From JASLEW01 sp963732005 (GTDB lineage Bacteria; Acidobacteriota; Thermoanaerobaculia; Multivoradales; UBA5704): 64,000 bases of DNA. The notes beneath the pieces were generated by a model, which worked only from the letters and a program-made list of their open reading frames with translations, was not told where the DNA came from and did not search any database. The translations under genes were made by a program, and so were the position numbers. Positions within the stretch are counted from its first letter, which is position 1. Each line of letters starts with the position of its first letter. Below are positions 41,260 through 50,763 of this stretch, one piece after another. The stretch covers positions 1,178,001 to 1,242,000 of the forward strand of contig CAVSXT010000005.1 of the NCBI GenBank assembly GCA_963732005.1, in the 5' to 3' direction.

Positions 41260-42183
41260 ATGCGCTACAAAGTGACCGTCGTCGGCGCCGGCAACGTCGG
41301 CGCCACCACCGCTCAGCGGATCGCCGAAGCCGACCTCGCCGACGTGGTGATGGTCGACGTGGCCGACGAGCTGGCCGCCGGCAAGGCGCTCGACATGATG
41401 GAGGCGGCGCCGATCCTGGGCTTCAGCGCCCGCGTCCAGGGCGGCGGCGACTATGCGGCGACCGCCGGCTCGCAGGTGTGCGTGGTGACGGCAGGCCTGG
41501 CGCGCAAGCCGGGCATGAGCCGCGACGACCTGCGCAACAAGAACACCGAGATCGTCCAGGGCGTGGTGGCGAAGCTGGTCGAGCATTCGCCCGAGACCAT
41601 CCTGATCGTCGTCACCAACCCGCTCGACGCCATGTGCGAGGTGGCGCGCCGGGTCTCCGGCTTCCCCCGCCAGCGGGTGTTCGGCATGGCGGGCGTGCTC
41701 GACGCCGCGCGCATGCGCTGGTTCATCGCCGCCGAGCTGGGGGTGTCGGTCCAGGACGTGGACGCCTTCGTGCTGGGCGGCCACGGCGACACCATGGTGC
41801 CGCTGCCGCGCTACGCCACGGTCAACGGCATCCCGCTGCCGCAGCTGCTCGCCGCCGACCGCATCGAGGCGATCAACCTGCGCACCCGCAACGGCGGCGC
41901 CGAGATCGTCAACTACTACAAGACCGGCTCGGCCTACTACGCTCCGGCCGCGGCCAGCTTCGAGATGGTGGCGGCGATCCTCATGGACAAGAAGAAGATC
42001 CTCCCCTGCGCCGTGCGGCTGGAGGGCGAGTACGGCGTCGACGGGCTGTTCGTCGGCGTGCCGGTCAAGCTGGGCCGCGGCGGCGTCGAGCAGGTCGTCG
42101 AGCTGGCGCTGACCGCCGACGAGCGGGCCGCTTTCGAGCAGTCGGTCGCGGCGGTGCGCGGCCTGGTGGCCGAGCTGCCGTAG
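41260..42183 (+). CDS. mdh: Malate dehydrogenase
   Basis: The 307-residue enzyme is the LDH-like type of malate dehydrogenase. It has the nucleotide loop VVGAGNVGATTAQ, an acidic strand end (VDVADE) favouring NAD, the substrate Arg in LARKPGMSRDDL, VTNPLDAM, and catalytic H175 in GGHGDTMVPL. ATG 41260 follows a purine-rich TGGAGAG site. It is 80 bases after icd, so both TCA enzymes are likely expressed together. Confidence 0.95.
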   Translation: MRYKVTVVGAGNVGATTAQRIAEADLADVVMVDVADELAAGKALDMMEAAPILGFSARVQGGGDYAATAGSQVCVVTAGLARKPGMSRDDLRNKNTEIVQGVVAKLVEHSPETILIVVTNPLDAMCEVARRVSGFPRQRVFGMAGVLDAARMRWFIAAELGVSVQDVDAFVLGGHGDTMVPLPRYATVNGIPLPQLLAADRIEAINLRTRNGGAEIVNYYKTGSAYYAPAAASFEMVAAILMDKKKILPCAVRLEGEYGVDGLFVGVPVKLGRGGVEQVVELALTADERAAFEQSVAAVRGLVAELP

Positions 42184-42237
42184 CGGTAGACACCGGCGGG
42201 CGGTGGCCCCAACGGGGGGCGGCTGGCGGGTGCCGAG

Positions 42238-44664
42238 GTGCGACGGTTGGGGCGGCCCATGCGCAGAGCGAGCTCACTCATGCTGTGGGGTGCGGCGGCG
42301 GTGGCCGGTACGGCGCTGCTCGTCTGGGGCTATCCGCAGATCGCTCCCTTCCAGCCGCGCCACTGGCGGGTCTCGGCAAGCCAGGCGGAGGCGATCGTCC
42401 TCGATCACCTGCGCCAGCTAGGCCGCAGCGTGGAGCGGCCCTACGTGGTGACGCTGCTGGCCGAGAACTCGCCGCTCGAGCGCCGGTTGCAGCTGGCACT
42501 GGCGCGCCAGAGCCCGGCGGCACTGCGCCAGACCGGGCTGCCGGACCTGGTGAAGCTCTGGGAGGTGACGGTCTACCCGCCGGACGTGCCGCAGGGAGAG
42601 TACGCGGCCAAGGGCGAGGTCTCGCTCACCAGCGGGTTGGTCGGGCTCCACCTGCGGGTCGACGCGGAGACCAAGGGCGAGGCGCTGCCTCCCGCCGCGG
42701 CGCGCCGGCTGGCCGATTCCCTGCTGCGCGCGCAGGGGATCGACCTCCGCCGCTTCGGCGAGCCCGAGATCCGCACCCAGCAGCTCCCCGCCCGCACCGA
42801 CATCAGCCTGCGCTATCGCAACCTTCTGCCGCTGGCGGATGGCGGCGGCTTCGGGATGGAGGTGAAGTTCGCCGGCGACCGGCTGTCGGACCTCGGCCCG
42901 TGGATCGACGCGGGCTTGCCGCAGCGGGCGGCGCAGCGCAGCCTGCAGGGTTCGCAGGTGGCGATCTTCGGCCAGTTCCTGTTCCTCTATGCCATGCTGG
43001 CGGTGCTCGCCGTCCTGTTCCTGAAGCGCTATCACGAGGGCGAGGTCGGAGTGCGCCGCGCCGTGCAGCTGTTCGTGGCCATCGGCGGCGCCGGCCTGCT
43101 GTTCCTGCTGATGATCGCCCGCGCCGCGGCGCAGGACCGGGTCTTTCTCTCCTTCGCGACTCCCCAGCAGGCCAGCTGGTTCTTCATGCTGATCGGCTTC
43201 ATGTTCTTCCAGCTGCCGGCGGCGGTGCTCGGCTTCCTGGCCTGGTCGGTGGGGGAATGGTGGTGCCGCCAGCGGTGGGGGCACAAGCTCGCCGCCTTCG
43301 ACGCCCTGTTCCAGGGCCGCTGGGGGAATGCCGCCGTCGCCGCCTCGGCGCTGAGCGGCGTGCTGGCGGGCCTGGCGCTCGCCGGCCTGGCGGTGGCGAT
43401 GCTGCTCGCCCTGCGTCAGGCCGGCGCCTGGGCGCAGTTCGCGCTGTTCCACAGCATCAACGGCGCGTGGACCGGGATCGAGGTGGCGATCGGCGCCGTC
43501 TCGACCGCCCTTTCGCCGGCGCTGGCGCTGGCCCTCTGCGTGCTGCCGGCGCTGGCGCGGTGGCTGGGCCGGCCGCTCGGCTTCCTGGCCGCGGCGCTGG
43601 TGACCGGCGTCGCCATCAGCGCGCCGGTGCTGGTGCTGCCGCTCGGCTGGGGACTGCTGTTTTCCGCGGCCTTCGCCGCCGCGCTGCTCGGCGTGTTCCT
43701 GGCTCTCGATCTGCTGGCGTTCCTGCTCGCCACCCTAATCTCCACCTACCTGCTGGTGGCCTTCCCCTTGCTGGCCGCCGCCAGCCCGGTGCTGCGCGCC
43801 GAGGGCTGGGCGGGGCTGGCGATCCTGGCGCTGCCGGCGCTGCTCTCGGTGCGCCACCTGGGCGACCGGCAGGAGATCGCCTACCGCTACGAGGACGTGC
43901 CGCCGCACGTGCGCCGCATCGCCGAGCGCGAGCGGCAGCGCGTCGAGCTCGACACCGCCCGCCGCATCCAGAGCTCGATCCTGCCCGACCTGCCGCCGCG
44001 GCTGGCCGGCGTCGACCTGGCCCATGCCTACCTGCCGGCCACCGAGGTGGGCGGCGACTTCTACGATGTGCTGGCGCTCGAGGATGGACGCCTGGCGGTG
44101 GCGGTCGGCGACGTGGCGGGCCACGGTGTCTCGAGCGGGCTGGTGATGTCGATGGCGAAGTCGGCGCTGGCGGTGCAGGTGACGTTCGACCCCGAGGTGG
44201 AATCGGTGTTCCGCACGCTCAACCGCACCGTCTTCCAGACCGCCCGCAAGCGGCTGCTGGCGACGCTCTGCTACGCGCTGCTCGACCCGGTGCGGCGGGA
44301 GCTGCTCTACGCCAGCGCCGGCCATCTCTATCCGTATCGCATCGGCGCCGGCGGCAAGGTGGAGGCGCTCGCCGCCGGCGGCTACCCGCTGGGGGTGCGC
44401 CGCGACATCGAGGTCGAGCCGCGCCTGGCCCGCCTCGATCCGGGCGACACGCTGTTCCTGTTCAGCGACGGCCTGATCGAGGCGCGGGCCGAAGGGACCG
44501 ACGACGTTTTTGGGTTCGACCGCCTCGAGCAGAGCCTGGGCCGCCACGCCGGATCGAGTGTCGAGGGGCTGCGCGACGGGGTGCTGGCGGACGTGGCCGG
44601 GTTCTCCCGCAGCGACCAGCGCGAGGACGACATGACGGTCCTGGTGCTGCGGCTGCCTGGTTAG
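42238..44664 (+). CDS. Membrane-anchored SpoIIE/PP2C-type serine phosphatase
   Basis: The 808-residue protein has an N-terminal anchor, an extracytoplasmic domain of about 200 residues, about eight TM segments (240-540), and a cytoplasmic PP2C-like SpoIIE domain (590-805). The phosphatase motifs are GGDFYDVLALEDGRLAVAVG, VAGHGVSSGLVMS, LLYASAGHLYPYR, LFLFSDGLIEARA and REDDMTVLVLR, with the metal-binding Asp residues kept. Such enzymes commonly dephosphorylate anti-sigma antagonist proteins; no partner kinase is visible nearby. The start is GTG 42238 or ATG 42259. Its stop overlaps the convergent island gene by four bases. Confidence 0.85.
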   Translation: MRRLGRPMRRASSLMLWGAAAVAGTALLVWGYPQIAPFQPRHWRVSASQAEAIVLDHLRQLGRSVERPYVVTLLAENSPLERRLQLALARQSPAALRQTGLPDLVKLWEVTVYPPDVPQGEYAAKGEVSLTSGLVGLHLRVDAETKGEALPPAAARRLADSLLRAQGIDLRRFGEPEIRTQQLPARTDISLRYRNLLPLADGGGFGMEVKFAGDRLSDLGPWIDAGLPQRAAQRSLQGSQVAIFGQFLFLYAMLAVLAVLFLKRYHEGEVGVRRAVQLFVAIGGAGLLFLLMIARAAAQDRVFLSFATPQQASWFFMLIGFMFFQLPAAVLGFLAWSVGEWWCRQRWGHKLAAFDALFQGRWGNAAVAASALSGVLAGLALAGLAVAMLLALRQAGAWAQFALFHSINGAWTGIEVAIGAVSTALSPALALALCVLPALARWLGRPLGFLAAALVTGVAISAPVLVLPLGWGLLFSAAFAAALLGVFLALDLLAFLLATLISTYLLVAFPLLAAASPVLRAEGWAGLAILALPALLSVRHLGDRQEIAYRYEDVPPHVRRIAERERQRVELDTARRIQSSILPDLPPRLAGVDLAHAYLPATEVGGDFYDVLALEDGRLAVAVGDVAGHGVSSGLVMSMAKSALAVQVTFDPEVESVFRTLNRTVFQTARKRLLATLCYALLDPVRRELLYASAGHLYPYRIGAGGKVEALAAGGYPLGVRRDIEVEPRLARLDPGDTLFLFSDGLIEARAEGTDDVFGFDRLEQSLGRHAGSSVEGLRDGVLADVAGFSRSDQREDDMTVLVLRLPG

Positions 44665-45593
44665 GCTAAGGCTTCCGTAACCGCCTCGCCGTCCCGGCGG
44701 TAGTAAAACGTCCGGAACGCAAGCTGCCAGTCCCTTTCATTCGGATATCTCCTGCCAATGACGTCATAGAGATTGTGCGCGACCTCCAGAGACGGTCTCG
44801 CGTTTTCGATGTAATGCTCCACTATTTCGCGAAACCCAGCCCGCGCTACTTCCTGATACAGGGCAAGCATGATGCCCCGGCAAAGCGGGCTGCCGCGGCT
44901 GCTGACCACTTGCTCAATGCTGAGCATGACAGTCCGTGTCTCAGGATCAACAAAGCATAGCTCGCGCATTCTGCGCCAGCTCTCACGCTGGTCACGGTTC
45001 CGACTGCGCGTTCGTTTCGTGACAAGATTGATCAGCTTCTGCTCCGAAAAAACGGTGACACAGCCGCGCCGCACCGCTTGACCATTTATATATGGCATCA
45101 CGCTTGCGGCAATGCCGTAATCGCGCACGCGGTGCGCGACAATGTCCGGCAAGACGGCCTCTTTCAAAGTAATGCTTAATTCCTTATAGGCGATTGGATC
45201 AGCGGTAAGCAGCTCGTCGAGCTCGACCCGCTGCAAATACTCCAAGCTCGCCGGCGACAGTCGCCGCAGCTCCGCGATGATCCTCTCGTATTGCTCGGTA
45301 TCGATCAGACCTGGGACATCCTGGGGCAACGGCAGATAGGAACGCAAGCAGCTGCTCGCCGCGCACTGCCAGCGGTCCCGATAGTTAGCCACCAGCTGTG
45401 CCCTGCCCCCGTGAAGATAACACCAGGTCTTTTGACGTACACCTACGTCATCAACCAACATCGCAACCACGGCATCCTCGTCCTGCGCCGCCCGCATCGT
45501 GGTCACCTGACCAGGACTGCATGCCTCGCCAACTGCAAAGTGGCCGCCGAAAGCGATGCGCCCGCAGTCGGTGCTTGTCGCCACCACGGACAT
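44661..45593 (-). CDS. Unknown protein, last gene of the TIR/SLOG island
   Basis: The 310-residue protein belongs to no family I can name. It has no signal peptide or membrane segment. The N-terminal 60 residues read like beta strands (RIAFGGHFAVGEACSPGQV, AVVAMLVDDVG), the middle is helical and charged (RIIAELRRLSPASLEYLQRVELDELL), and there is a basic patch LVTKRTRSRNRDQRESWRR. Four early Cys residues could bind metal or be incidental. The start ATG 45593 overlaps the upstream stop by one base (TGATG). Context makes it a component of the island operon. Codon choice is less GC-biased than in the flanking genes. Confidence 0.7.
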   Translation of the reverse strand: MSVVATSTDCGRIAFGGHFAVGEACSPGQVTTMRAAQDEDAVVAMLVDDVGVRQKTWCYLHGGRAQLVANYRDRWQCAASSCLRSYLPLPQDVPGLIDTEQYERIIAELRRLSPASLEYLQRVELDELLTADPIAYKELSITLKEAVLPDIVAHRVRDYGIAASVMPYINGQAVRRGCVTVFSEQKLINLVTKRTRSRNRDQRESWRRMRELCFVDPETRTVMLSIEQVVSSRGSPLCRGIMLALYQEVARAGFREIVEHYIENARPSLEVAHNLYDVIGRRYPNERDWQLAFRTFYYRRDGEAVTEALA

Positions 45594-47008
45594 CAGCGTA
45601 GTGTGTCCTCCAGGATCTCCCGCAGTTGAGCCTCATAGCTGTTCCAGCCGTCCCGCCAACCCTCCTCTAGATCCGGCCGCTCGAATAGCCGCACCCGAAA
45701 TTGCACCTTCGAGATGGCGAACTTCACCGCCAGTATGGCGCAGTTCCTGTTCAACGCCCCGAGATTGATCTGCAGAAAGATCTCATGATTCCCAGCCTCC
45801 CACGCGAGAAGACGATCACGGCGCACGAGCTCGGTGTGGGGCGGGACTACTCTCGCAGTCGCAGCGAGATCTCCGTTGATGTCACGCGCGAAGCGGCATA
45901 CGCACACATCGGCCTGCAGGAAGAGCAGCTCATCTGCCCACCATAAGGTACTGAAGGCGGCGCAGAGGCAATCGAAGGGAGACTGCGTCTCCTCGTGCCG
46001 GAAATAAATTGGTAGATCCATTTGGGCCGGGTTGGCGGTTTGCAGGCTCGCAATCGCCTGCTTCAGGCGAACTGCGAATGACTCGAAGAGGCTCTTCGTC
46101 GTAAGTTCCTCGAGCGCAGCATGCAGCGGCGCGCCACTGTGATCCACGAAGGGTCGCGGCCGAGCGATCGGATCGTGCACCAGCCAACATGCACTTGCCC
46201 GCCATTGGCCGAGACCTCGCAGCGGTAGAAAAAAGTGGTCAAGCTCTGACGGCCGCGGCGGTTCGGGGTCCTGCAGGCTCTCCATTGCAGCCAAGTAATA
46301 AAGATATTCGGCAAGGAAGATGCCTAGCCGACCTAGCATGAGTCCTTCTCGCTTGACGTAGCTCTTGACCTCGAGCACGCGCGCCCGCGACCCTTCGTCA
46401 AAGCGCCAATGAAAGCCACAATAGCCTCGATCTCTCCCGTGTTCGTTTGGCAGCGCCAAGAACCTCTCTATGTTGAGTCCGCAATAGCAGCCGAAGTCGA
46501 GCGCATCCTGAAACCAGCCGGGAGCCGGTTTACCACCTGCCGGCAACGAGAACGCCGAGAAGTAACCGCCTGAGTCCTTGTCCCGGTCCTCGAGATCCAA
46601 GCGCCGGCTTCCCATTCTCACCGGTTCCCGCGACAACACGTGAATCGCGGCTCCTAATACCTGATTGGAATCCAAGCCGCGTAGGTCGTGCAGCAGAACC
46701 TCGGCGATGCGGTCCAGGGCGTGCCAATCATCGGTGGTCTGCAAACCGGAAAGCTCACGGATCCTTTCCTCCAGCCAGCGGCTGCACCCCGGGTCTCCCG
46801 TTCCGAGAACGCCGTAGTACTGATCCGCCCAAAGCCGTGGGTTCAGTGCAATGAAGAAAATCGGCGCCCGGAGCGTGTCGCGCAAAGCGCCAGCGATACC
46901 GCGAAAGGTGCGCGACAGGTGCAGGACCTCGATTGCGGGCGGTTCGGCCGAGCCAGATTCAAGATCAGGCTCGCGGAGTCTCGGCGAACATGGTGCATAA
47001 TCGGACAT
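45593..47008 (-). CDS. Unknown protein of the TIR/SLOG island, possible nuclease-like core
   Basis: The 471-residue protein is of unknown family and soluble. It contains FIALNPRLWADQYYGVLG near the N-terminus, a Cys/aromatic-rich block (FGCYCGLNIERFL), and RFDEGSRARVLEVKSYVK, whose D-x7-E-x-K spacing is compatible with a PD-(D/E)XK nuclease core, though I cannot confirm the fold. The C-terminal half has an FADE/ELLF strand-helix pattern. It lies 30 bases after the WD40-GTPase-TIR gene and overlaps the last gene of the island. It could be the effector or a dedicated sensor. Confidence 0.7.
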   Translation of the reverse strand: MSDYAPCSPRLREPDLESGSAEPPAIEVLHLSRTFRGIAGALRDTLRAPIFFIALNPRLWADQYYGVLGTGDPGCSRWLEERIRELSGLQTTDDWHALDRIAEVLLHDLRGLDSNQVLGAAIHVLSREPVRMGSRRLDLEDRDKDSGGYFSAFSLPAGGKPAPGWFQDALDFGCYCGLNIERFLALPNEHGRDRGYCGFHWRFDEGSRARVLEVKSYVKREGLMLGRLGIFLAEYLYYLAAMESLQDPEPPRPSELDHFFLPLRGLGQWRASACWLVHDPIARPRPFVDHSGAPLHAALEELTTKSLFESFAVRLKQAIASLQTANPAQMDLPIYFRHEETQSPFDCLCAAFSTLWWADELLFLQADVCVCRFARDINGDLAATARVVPPHTELVRRDRLLAWEAGNHEIFLQINLGALNRNCAILAVKFAISKVQFRVRLFERPDLEEGWRDGWNSYEAQLREILEDTLR

Positions 47009-47037
47009 GACTTTAGGCGTCGAGCTGATGGGGCCGG

Positions 47038-49971
47038 CTACGCGGACGTCGAAACCCTCCGGAGGATGACGGAGACCAGTGAAGCGATGATCTCAGGTGC
47101 CTCCAAGCCCCGGTGCCGGCAATCGATTATATAGCTGCTCCGCAGGAAAGGCGGCAGTGGCAAATCGGGCGTGCTTGGCAGCAGCAGTGGTATCAGCAGC
47201 ACGTCCTTGTCCTCGACCTGCCGCTGCACCAGGTAGTGATATTCTCTTTCCTGCCACGTGCCGAAGCGGAGTCCGATGAGGAGAATTGCCACGGAAGTGC
47301 GCGCCAGGGCGCGCTCGAGCTCGGCAACAACGTCCTGCCCGGCGCTGAGCACGCGCCGGTCGCACCAAGCGAGTATGCCTTGTGCCCGCAACAGGACGCA
47401 GAGCCTCTCCGCGTCCGCTACATCTGCAGTGTCATGACTGATGAAGACATGATACTCCTCACGACGTTCGCGTTCCGGCAGCAGCAGCAGTCGAGACTGC
47501 CGCCGTTGCTCCTCGCGTGCCATATCGCTCATCTCCCCCACCCGCGCATCGTGAGAAGCCGCATTTTCCTCGAGATCGTCCATGGCCTGCTCCGTGCGGC
47601 ACACTGGGCAAACCACCGTCGACTCGTGGCGCTCCCGGCGTAGGCGCACGGCGCGATCATCGATTTCCAGGCCGCAGTGATTGTAGATGCGCTCGCGCTT
47701 GACGGTTCCGGCAACGGCGAGCGATTGCAGCTGGTGGTTCACGTAGCGAAGAAAGAGCAGCTTGATGTCCTTTGCCACCCCTGCGCCAAAGAAGACCTCG
47801 AGTCGCCCGATGCCTTCGTCGAGAGGATCGGGGTAGCCAACCACAAAACCACACAACTGCGCGTTGGTGCTCCTGAAAAGCGCCATGTTTCTGAAGAGTT
47901 CGGCGTCGCCGAATGTGAGCGAATTGGCAAGGCGAACGGCCAGGGTGGCAAAGATCGCACTCACTGGGCCTTCAAACGCAAAGGCCAGCTCCCGCAGGTG
48001 CGCTCGCGTTTCAGAAGGCATGTCGCGAGTGCCCTCCGAAGGAAACCCCAACTCGATACCTTTCTCCGTCTCGACGCGCAACGCAATCTCTCGATCGACC
48101 ACCTCCTGGACGGTTGCTAGCAGTATCTCGCGGTCGACAGTCGGCTCGCCATCCAAGGATCGTCCGCGCTCCTCGAGCACCTCGGCTGCGAGTACCCGCC
48201 GCTCCGGTATGAACCCCAGACCGCGAGGATCGGCCCTCGCCGCCAGTGCGACCGTCGCGCAGTAGGCGTCGAGCGTCTCCGGCTTGACCAGAAGGAGCTT
48301 GCCAAACGACAGCTCCCGCACTAGGTCCGCGGTCTCGACGCTCTGGATGGCCGTCAAGATGTCGGCCTGCAAGAATTCGCGCGAGTGAGTGAGCACCTTC
48401 CGCACGAGCTCGTCGCGCGCGACTAGGACGACCCCCTGTTCAGAGTACTCCTGGATCTGGCGGCGAACTTGCCGGAATACCCGCGGCGCGGTTAGCGTCG
48501 GCAGGTCATCCCATGGCACGGCCGCCAAAATCGCCGTCCGCAGTTCATCAATGCCCCGCGTCTCGGCGGCGCTGGTTTCGAAGTAGTCGGCGAAGCCGAA
48601 GCGCAGCCGCATAGAGCGAATCTGTTCAGCCGATGCGGCTGGCCGTCCGCGGTCGATGCGGGCGGCCACCAGCAGCTTGATCAGCGGGAATTGACGGCCG
48701 GACGCGGCGCGGTCGAGGGCTTTGACCCAGTACGCCACGCCGGCAAACGGATCACGATCGCTGTGGGCGTCGAAGACGACGATGGCCACCGCGGCCTGAT
48801 TCAGGTGCAGCTGGTTGACCACGCGATAACCGGGGTTTCCAGCGAGGTCCCAAAGCAACAACTCGCAGGTGACATCGCGTCCAGCAGGGTCTTTCCTTCG
48901 CTGTTGAGCGAGGGTCCCAACGAAGCGGCCGTGCGTACTGTCAACGGGTCGGTAGTCGCTCAGCAAGAGACGGAGGCGGAGTCCCGTCTTGCCGACGCCG
49001 GTGTCGCCGGCCAGGACGACCTTGGCGTTCTTATAGTGAAAGCTCGAGCCTCCACCCACGGCGGTGTCGAGAAGCTCAATCTCCCAGAGACGAAGCCTGC
49101 CGGCGGCGTCGTCGTGAGCCGCGAGCAGGAGATCGTCAGGATGGAAGGACATGCCCGCAAAGGAGGTCGGCGACACGCGAACGTCAAGCTTTGCCACCGA
49201 GTCCCAGGTGTCGCAGCGCCATACCTGGATCGTGTTGTCCCATGAGCGCGACGCAAAGAGGATGTCAGATGACGAGAAGGAGATGTCAGAGATCCCCTTT
49301 TTATGCGCTTCGAGAACGCGCAACTCCCTGCCCTGCGGTGAGTAGAAACGTACGGAGCAGTCGTTGGAACCGGTCGCAAGCGTGTTGCCGTCCCGTGACC
49401 AGGCGACGGTTCGAACCATGTCCCGGTGGTCGCGTAGTGGGCGTAGCGCCGAGCCCGCGTCGACATCCCAAATGAAAACCATCCCGTCGCGCCCCCCGGA
49501 CGCGAGGAGGCGTTGGTCAGGAGACCACGCCAGCGTCTCTACGGGCGACTGATGACCGATCAGAGCTTTTGGGACACGCATGCCGCGCAGCTGGATAAGG
49601 AGGATCTCACCCTGGTCCGTGCCGACCGCTAGCACGTCGCGATTGGGCCCGAATCTGGCACACCGGGGTTTATGGCTGGTCGGCAGCGATTGGACCAGCG
49701 CGCCGCTAGCTGAATTCCAAATCCGGAGACCGGCATCGTCGACGGTTGCAAGCTGCGTCTCACCCGGCGACCAGGATACAGTCCAAACCCGACCGCCTGC
49801 AGGTCTGAGTCGGACATTAACTCGCTGCTCGCCGCGATCCCAAAGGGCGACAGTGCCGTCGTGAGAGGCGGTGGCAAGGCATTTCCCGCTTGGCGACCAG
49901 GAGATACGATTGACCACGTCCTGGTGGAGCTCCAGCGACATAAGCTCGCGTGCGGCCCCTTGATTTTCCAT
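47038..49971 (-). CDS. WD40 - Ras-like GTPase - TIR domain protein
   Basis: The 977-residue protein has three recognisable parts. Residues 14-300 are seven WD40 blades (for example VVNRISWSPSGKCLATASHD and ASGGRDGMVFIWD). Residues 312-490 are a Ras/Roc-like GTPase: G1 GDTGVGKT (322-329), G3 DLAG (375-378), a non-canonical G4 AARID in place of NKxD, and G5 ETSA. A helical and winged-helix-like region follows, with a CPVC knuckle near 790. Residues 839-977 are a TIR domain (YHVFISHDT) with W906-x3-E910 at the NADase catalytic position. The start is ATG 49971, seven bases after the SLOG gene stop. It is probably a sensor-switch-effector. Confidence 0.85.
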   Translation of the reverse strand: MENQGAARELMSLELHQDVVNRISWSPSGKCLATASHDGTVALWDRGEQRVNVRLRPAGGRVWTVSWSPGETQLATVDDAGLRIWNSASGALVQSLPTSHKPRCARFGPNRDVLAVGTDQGEILLIQLRGMRVPKALIGHQSPVETLAWSPDQRLLASGGRDGMVFIWDVDAGSALRPLRDHRDMVRTVAWSRDGNTLATGSNDCSVRFYSPQGRELRVLEAHKKGISDISFSSSDILFASRSWDNTIQVWRCDTWDSVAKLDVRVSPTSFAGMSFHPDDLLLAAHDDAAGRLRLWEIELLDTAVGGGSSFHYKNAKVVLAGDTGVGKTGLRLRLLLSDYRPVDSTHGRFVGTLAQQRRKDPAGRDVTCELLLWDLAGNPGYRVVNQLHLNQAAVAIVVFDAHSDRDPFAGVAYWVKALDRAASGRQFPLIKLLVAARIDRGRPAASAEQIRSMRLRFGFADYFETSAAETRGIDELRTAILAAVPWDDLPTLTAPRVFRQVRRQIQEYSEQGVVLVARDELVRKVLTHSREFLQADILTAIQSVETADLVRELSFGKLLLVKPETLDAYCATVALAARADPRGLGFIPERRVLAAEVLEERGRSLDGEPTVDREILLATVQEVVDREIALRVETEKGIELGFPSEGTRDMPSETRAHLRELAFAFEGPVSAIFATLAVRLANSLTFGDAELFRNMALFRSTNAQLCGFVVGYPDPLDEGIGRLEVFFGAGVAKDIKLLFLRYVNHQLQSLAVAGTVKRERIYNHCGLEIDDRAVRLRRERHESTVVCPVCRTEQAMDDLEENAASHDARVGEMSDMAREEQRRQSRLLLLPERERREEYHVFISHDTADVADAERLCVLLRAQGILAWCDRRVLSAGQDVVAELERALARTSVAILLIGLRFGTWQEREYHYLVQRQVEDKDVLLIPLLLPSTPDLPLPPFLRSSYIIDCRHRGLEAPEIIASLVSVILRRVSTSA

Positions 49972-49978
49972 GGCGTAT

Positions 49979-50734
49979 TTACCTGAGGGCTCGCGGCAGG
50001 TCAAGGTCCAGGTCAGCGAAGATCTGCTGGAACACGACGGAATAGGCCTCGCTGGAATCCAAGATCTCGGGGTCGTCCAAATGGTGCCCGCGGAAGCGCC
50101 CGGCATCGAGGTCGCCTACTCCCGCGGCGAACAATCGCGACGCGGCGGACCCGGTCGAGCCCAGGGCGAACATGGGCGCCGCTGGGTGATAGCGGTCGAA
50201 GAGGCTCGCTTCTTCCAGCAGTCCTTCCATCCCGCCGATGAAGCAGGCTGCGATGAGGCGGGGGGCGCTGGTCATGGCGATACGCATTGCGGTCAAGCTC
50301 TGCGCCTCATCGGGCGCTGTCGTGGGCTCGGAACTCGTCCAAAAGAGCTCGCCGTGGTCCCAATTGGCAAGCGCCAGCGTCGCCTCCTGGAGCTTGTCGG
50401 CATAAAAAAGAGATTGGAAGACTATTACCTTTTTCTGTACCGCGGAGCCGAGACTGAATCGAGACGCCGCCTCGAGCAGAAGGGGACTGATTGCCGGGTG
50501 GCCGCCGAAAACGAGCCCAAGGCCGCGCCGAAAGGCGAAGCGGCAGAGCTGCGATAGGGACTCCCGGATGCGGAAGGGCTGCGAGCGCTCGACGAACCAG
50601 CGGTTGCTCGCGAGCTCCAATGCCGTCCGCAGTCGCTCGGGAGCGCGCCGGTATGGCACGCTTGCCGAAAGAAATAGTGAGCGTTCCGGAAGGAGCTCCG
50701 CGCACGTTACGGGATCGTAAATCCGGCCAATCAC
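49979..50734 (-). CDS. SLOG-fold nucleotide-binding protein
   Basis: The 251-residue protein shows the Rossmann-like SLOG pattern: RSLFLSASVPYRR as strand 1, LGLVFGGHPAISPLLLEAA with the first Gly pair (77-78), KKVIVFQSLFY, then the diagnostic ACFIGGMEGLLEEASLF (about 163-179) and PMFALGSTGSAA as the last strand. SLOG domains bind nucleotide ligands, as in the ThsA sensor of Thoeris that senses TIR-made cyclic ADP-ribose. Here SLOG is a stand-alone protein between two TIR genes. The start is GTG 50734, 29 bases after the upstream stop. Confidence 0.75.
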   Translation of the reverse strand: MIGRIYDPVTCAELLPERSLFLSASVPYRRAPERLRTALELASNRWFVERSQPFRIRESLSQLCRFAFRRGLGLVFGGHPAISPLLLEAASRFSLGSAVQKKVIVFQSLFYADKLQEATLALANWDHGELFWTSSEPTTAPDEAQSLTAMRIAMTSAPRLIAACFIGGMEGLLEEASLFDRYHPAAPMFALGSTGSAASRLFAAGVGDLDAGRFRGHHLDDPEILDSSEAYSVVFQQIFADLDLDLPRALR

Positions 50735-50763
50735 GGGAATCGAGAGGGCACCAGGAGCACCCC

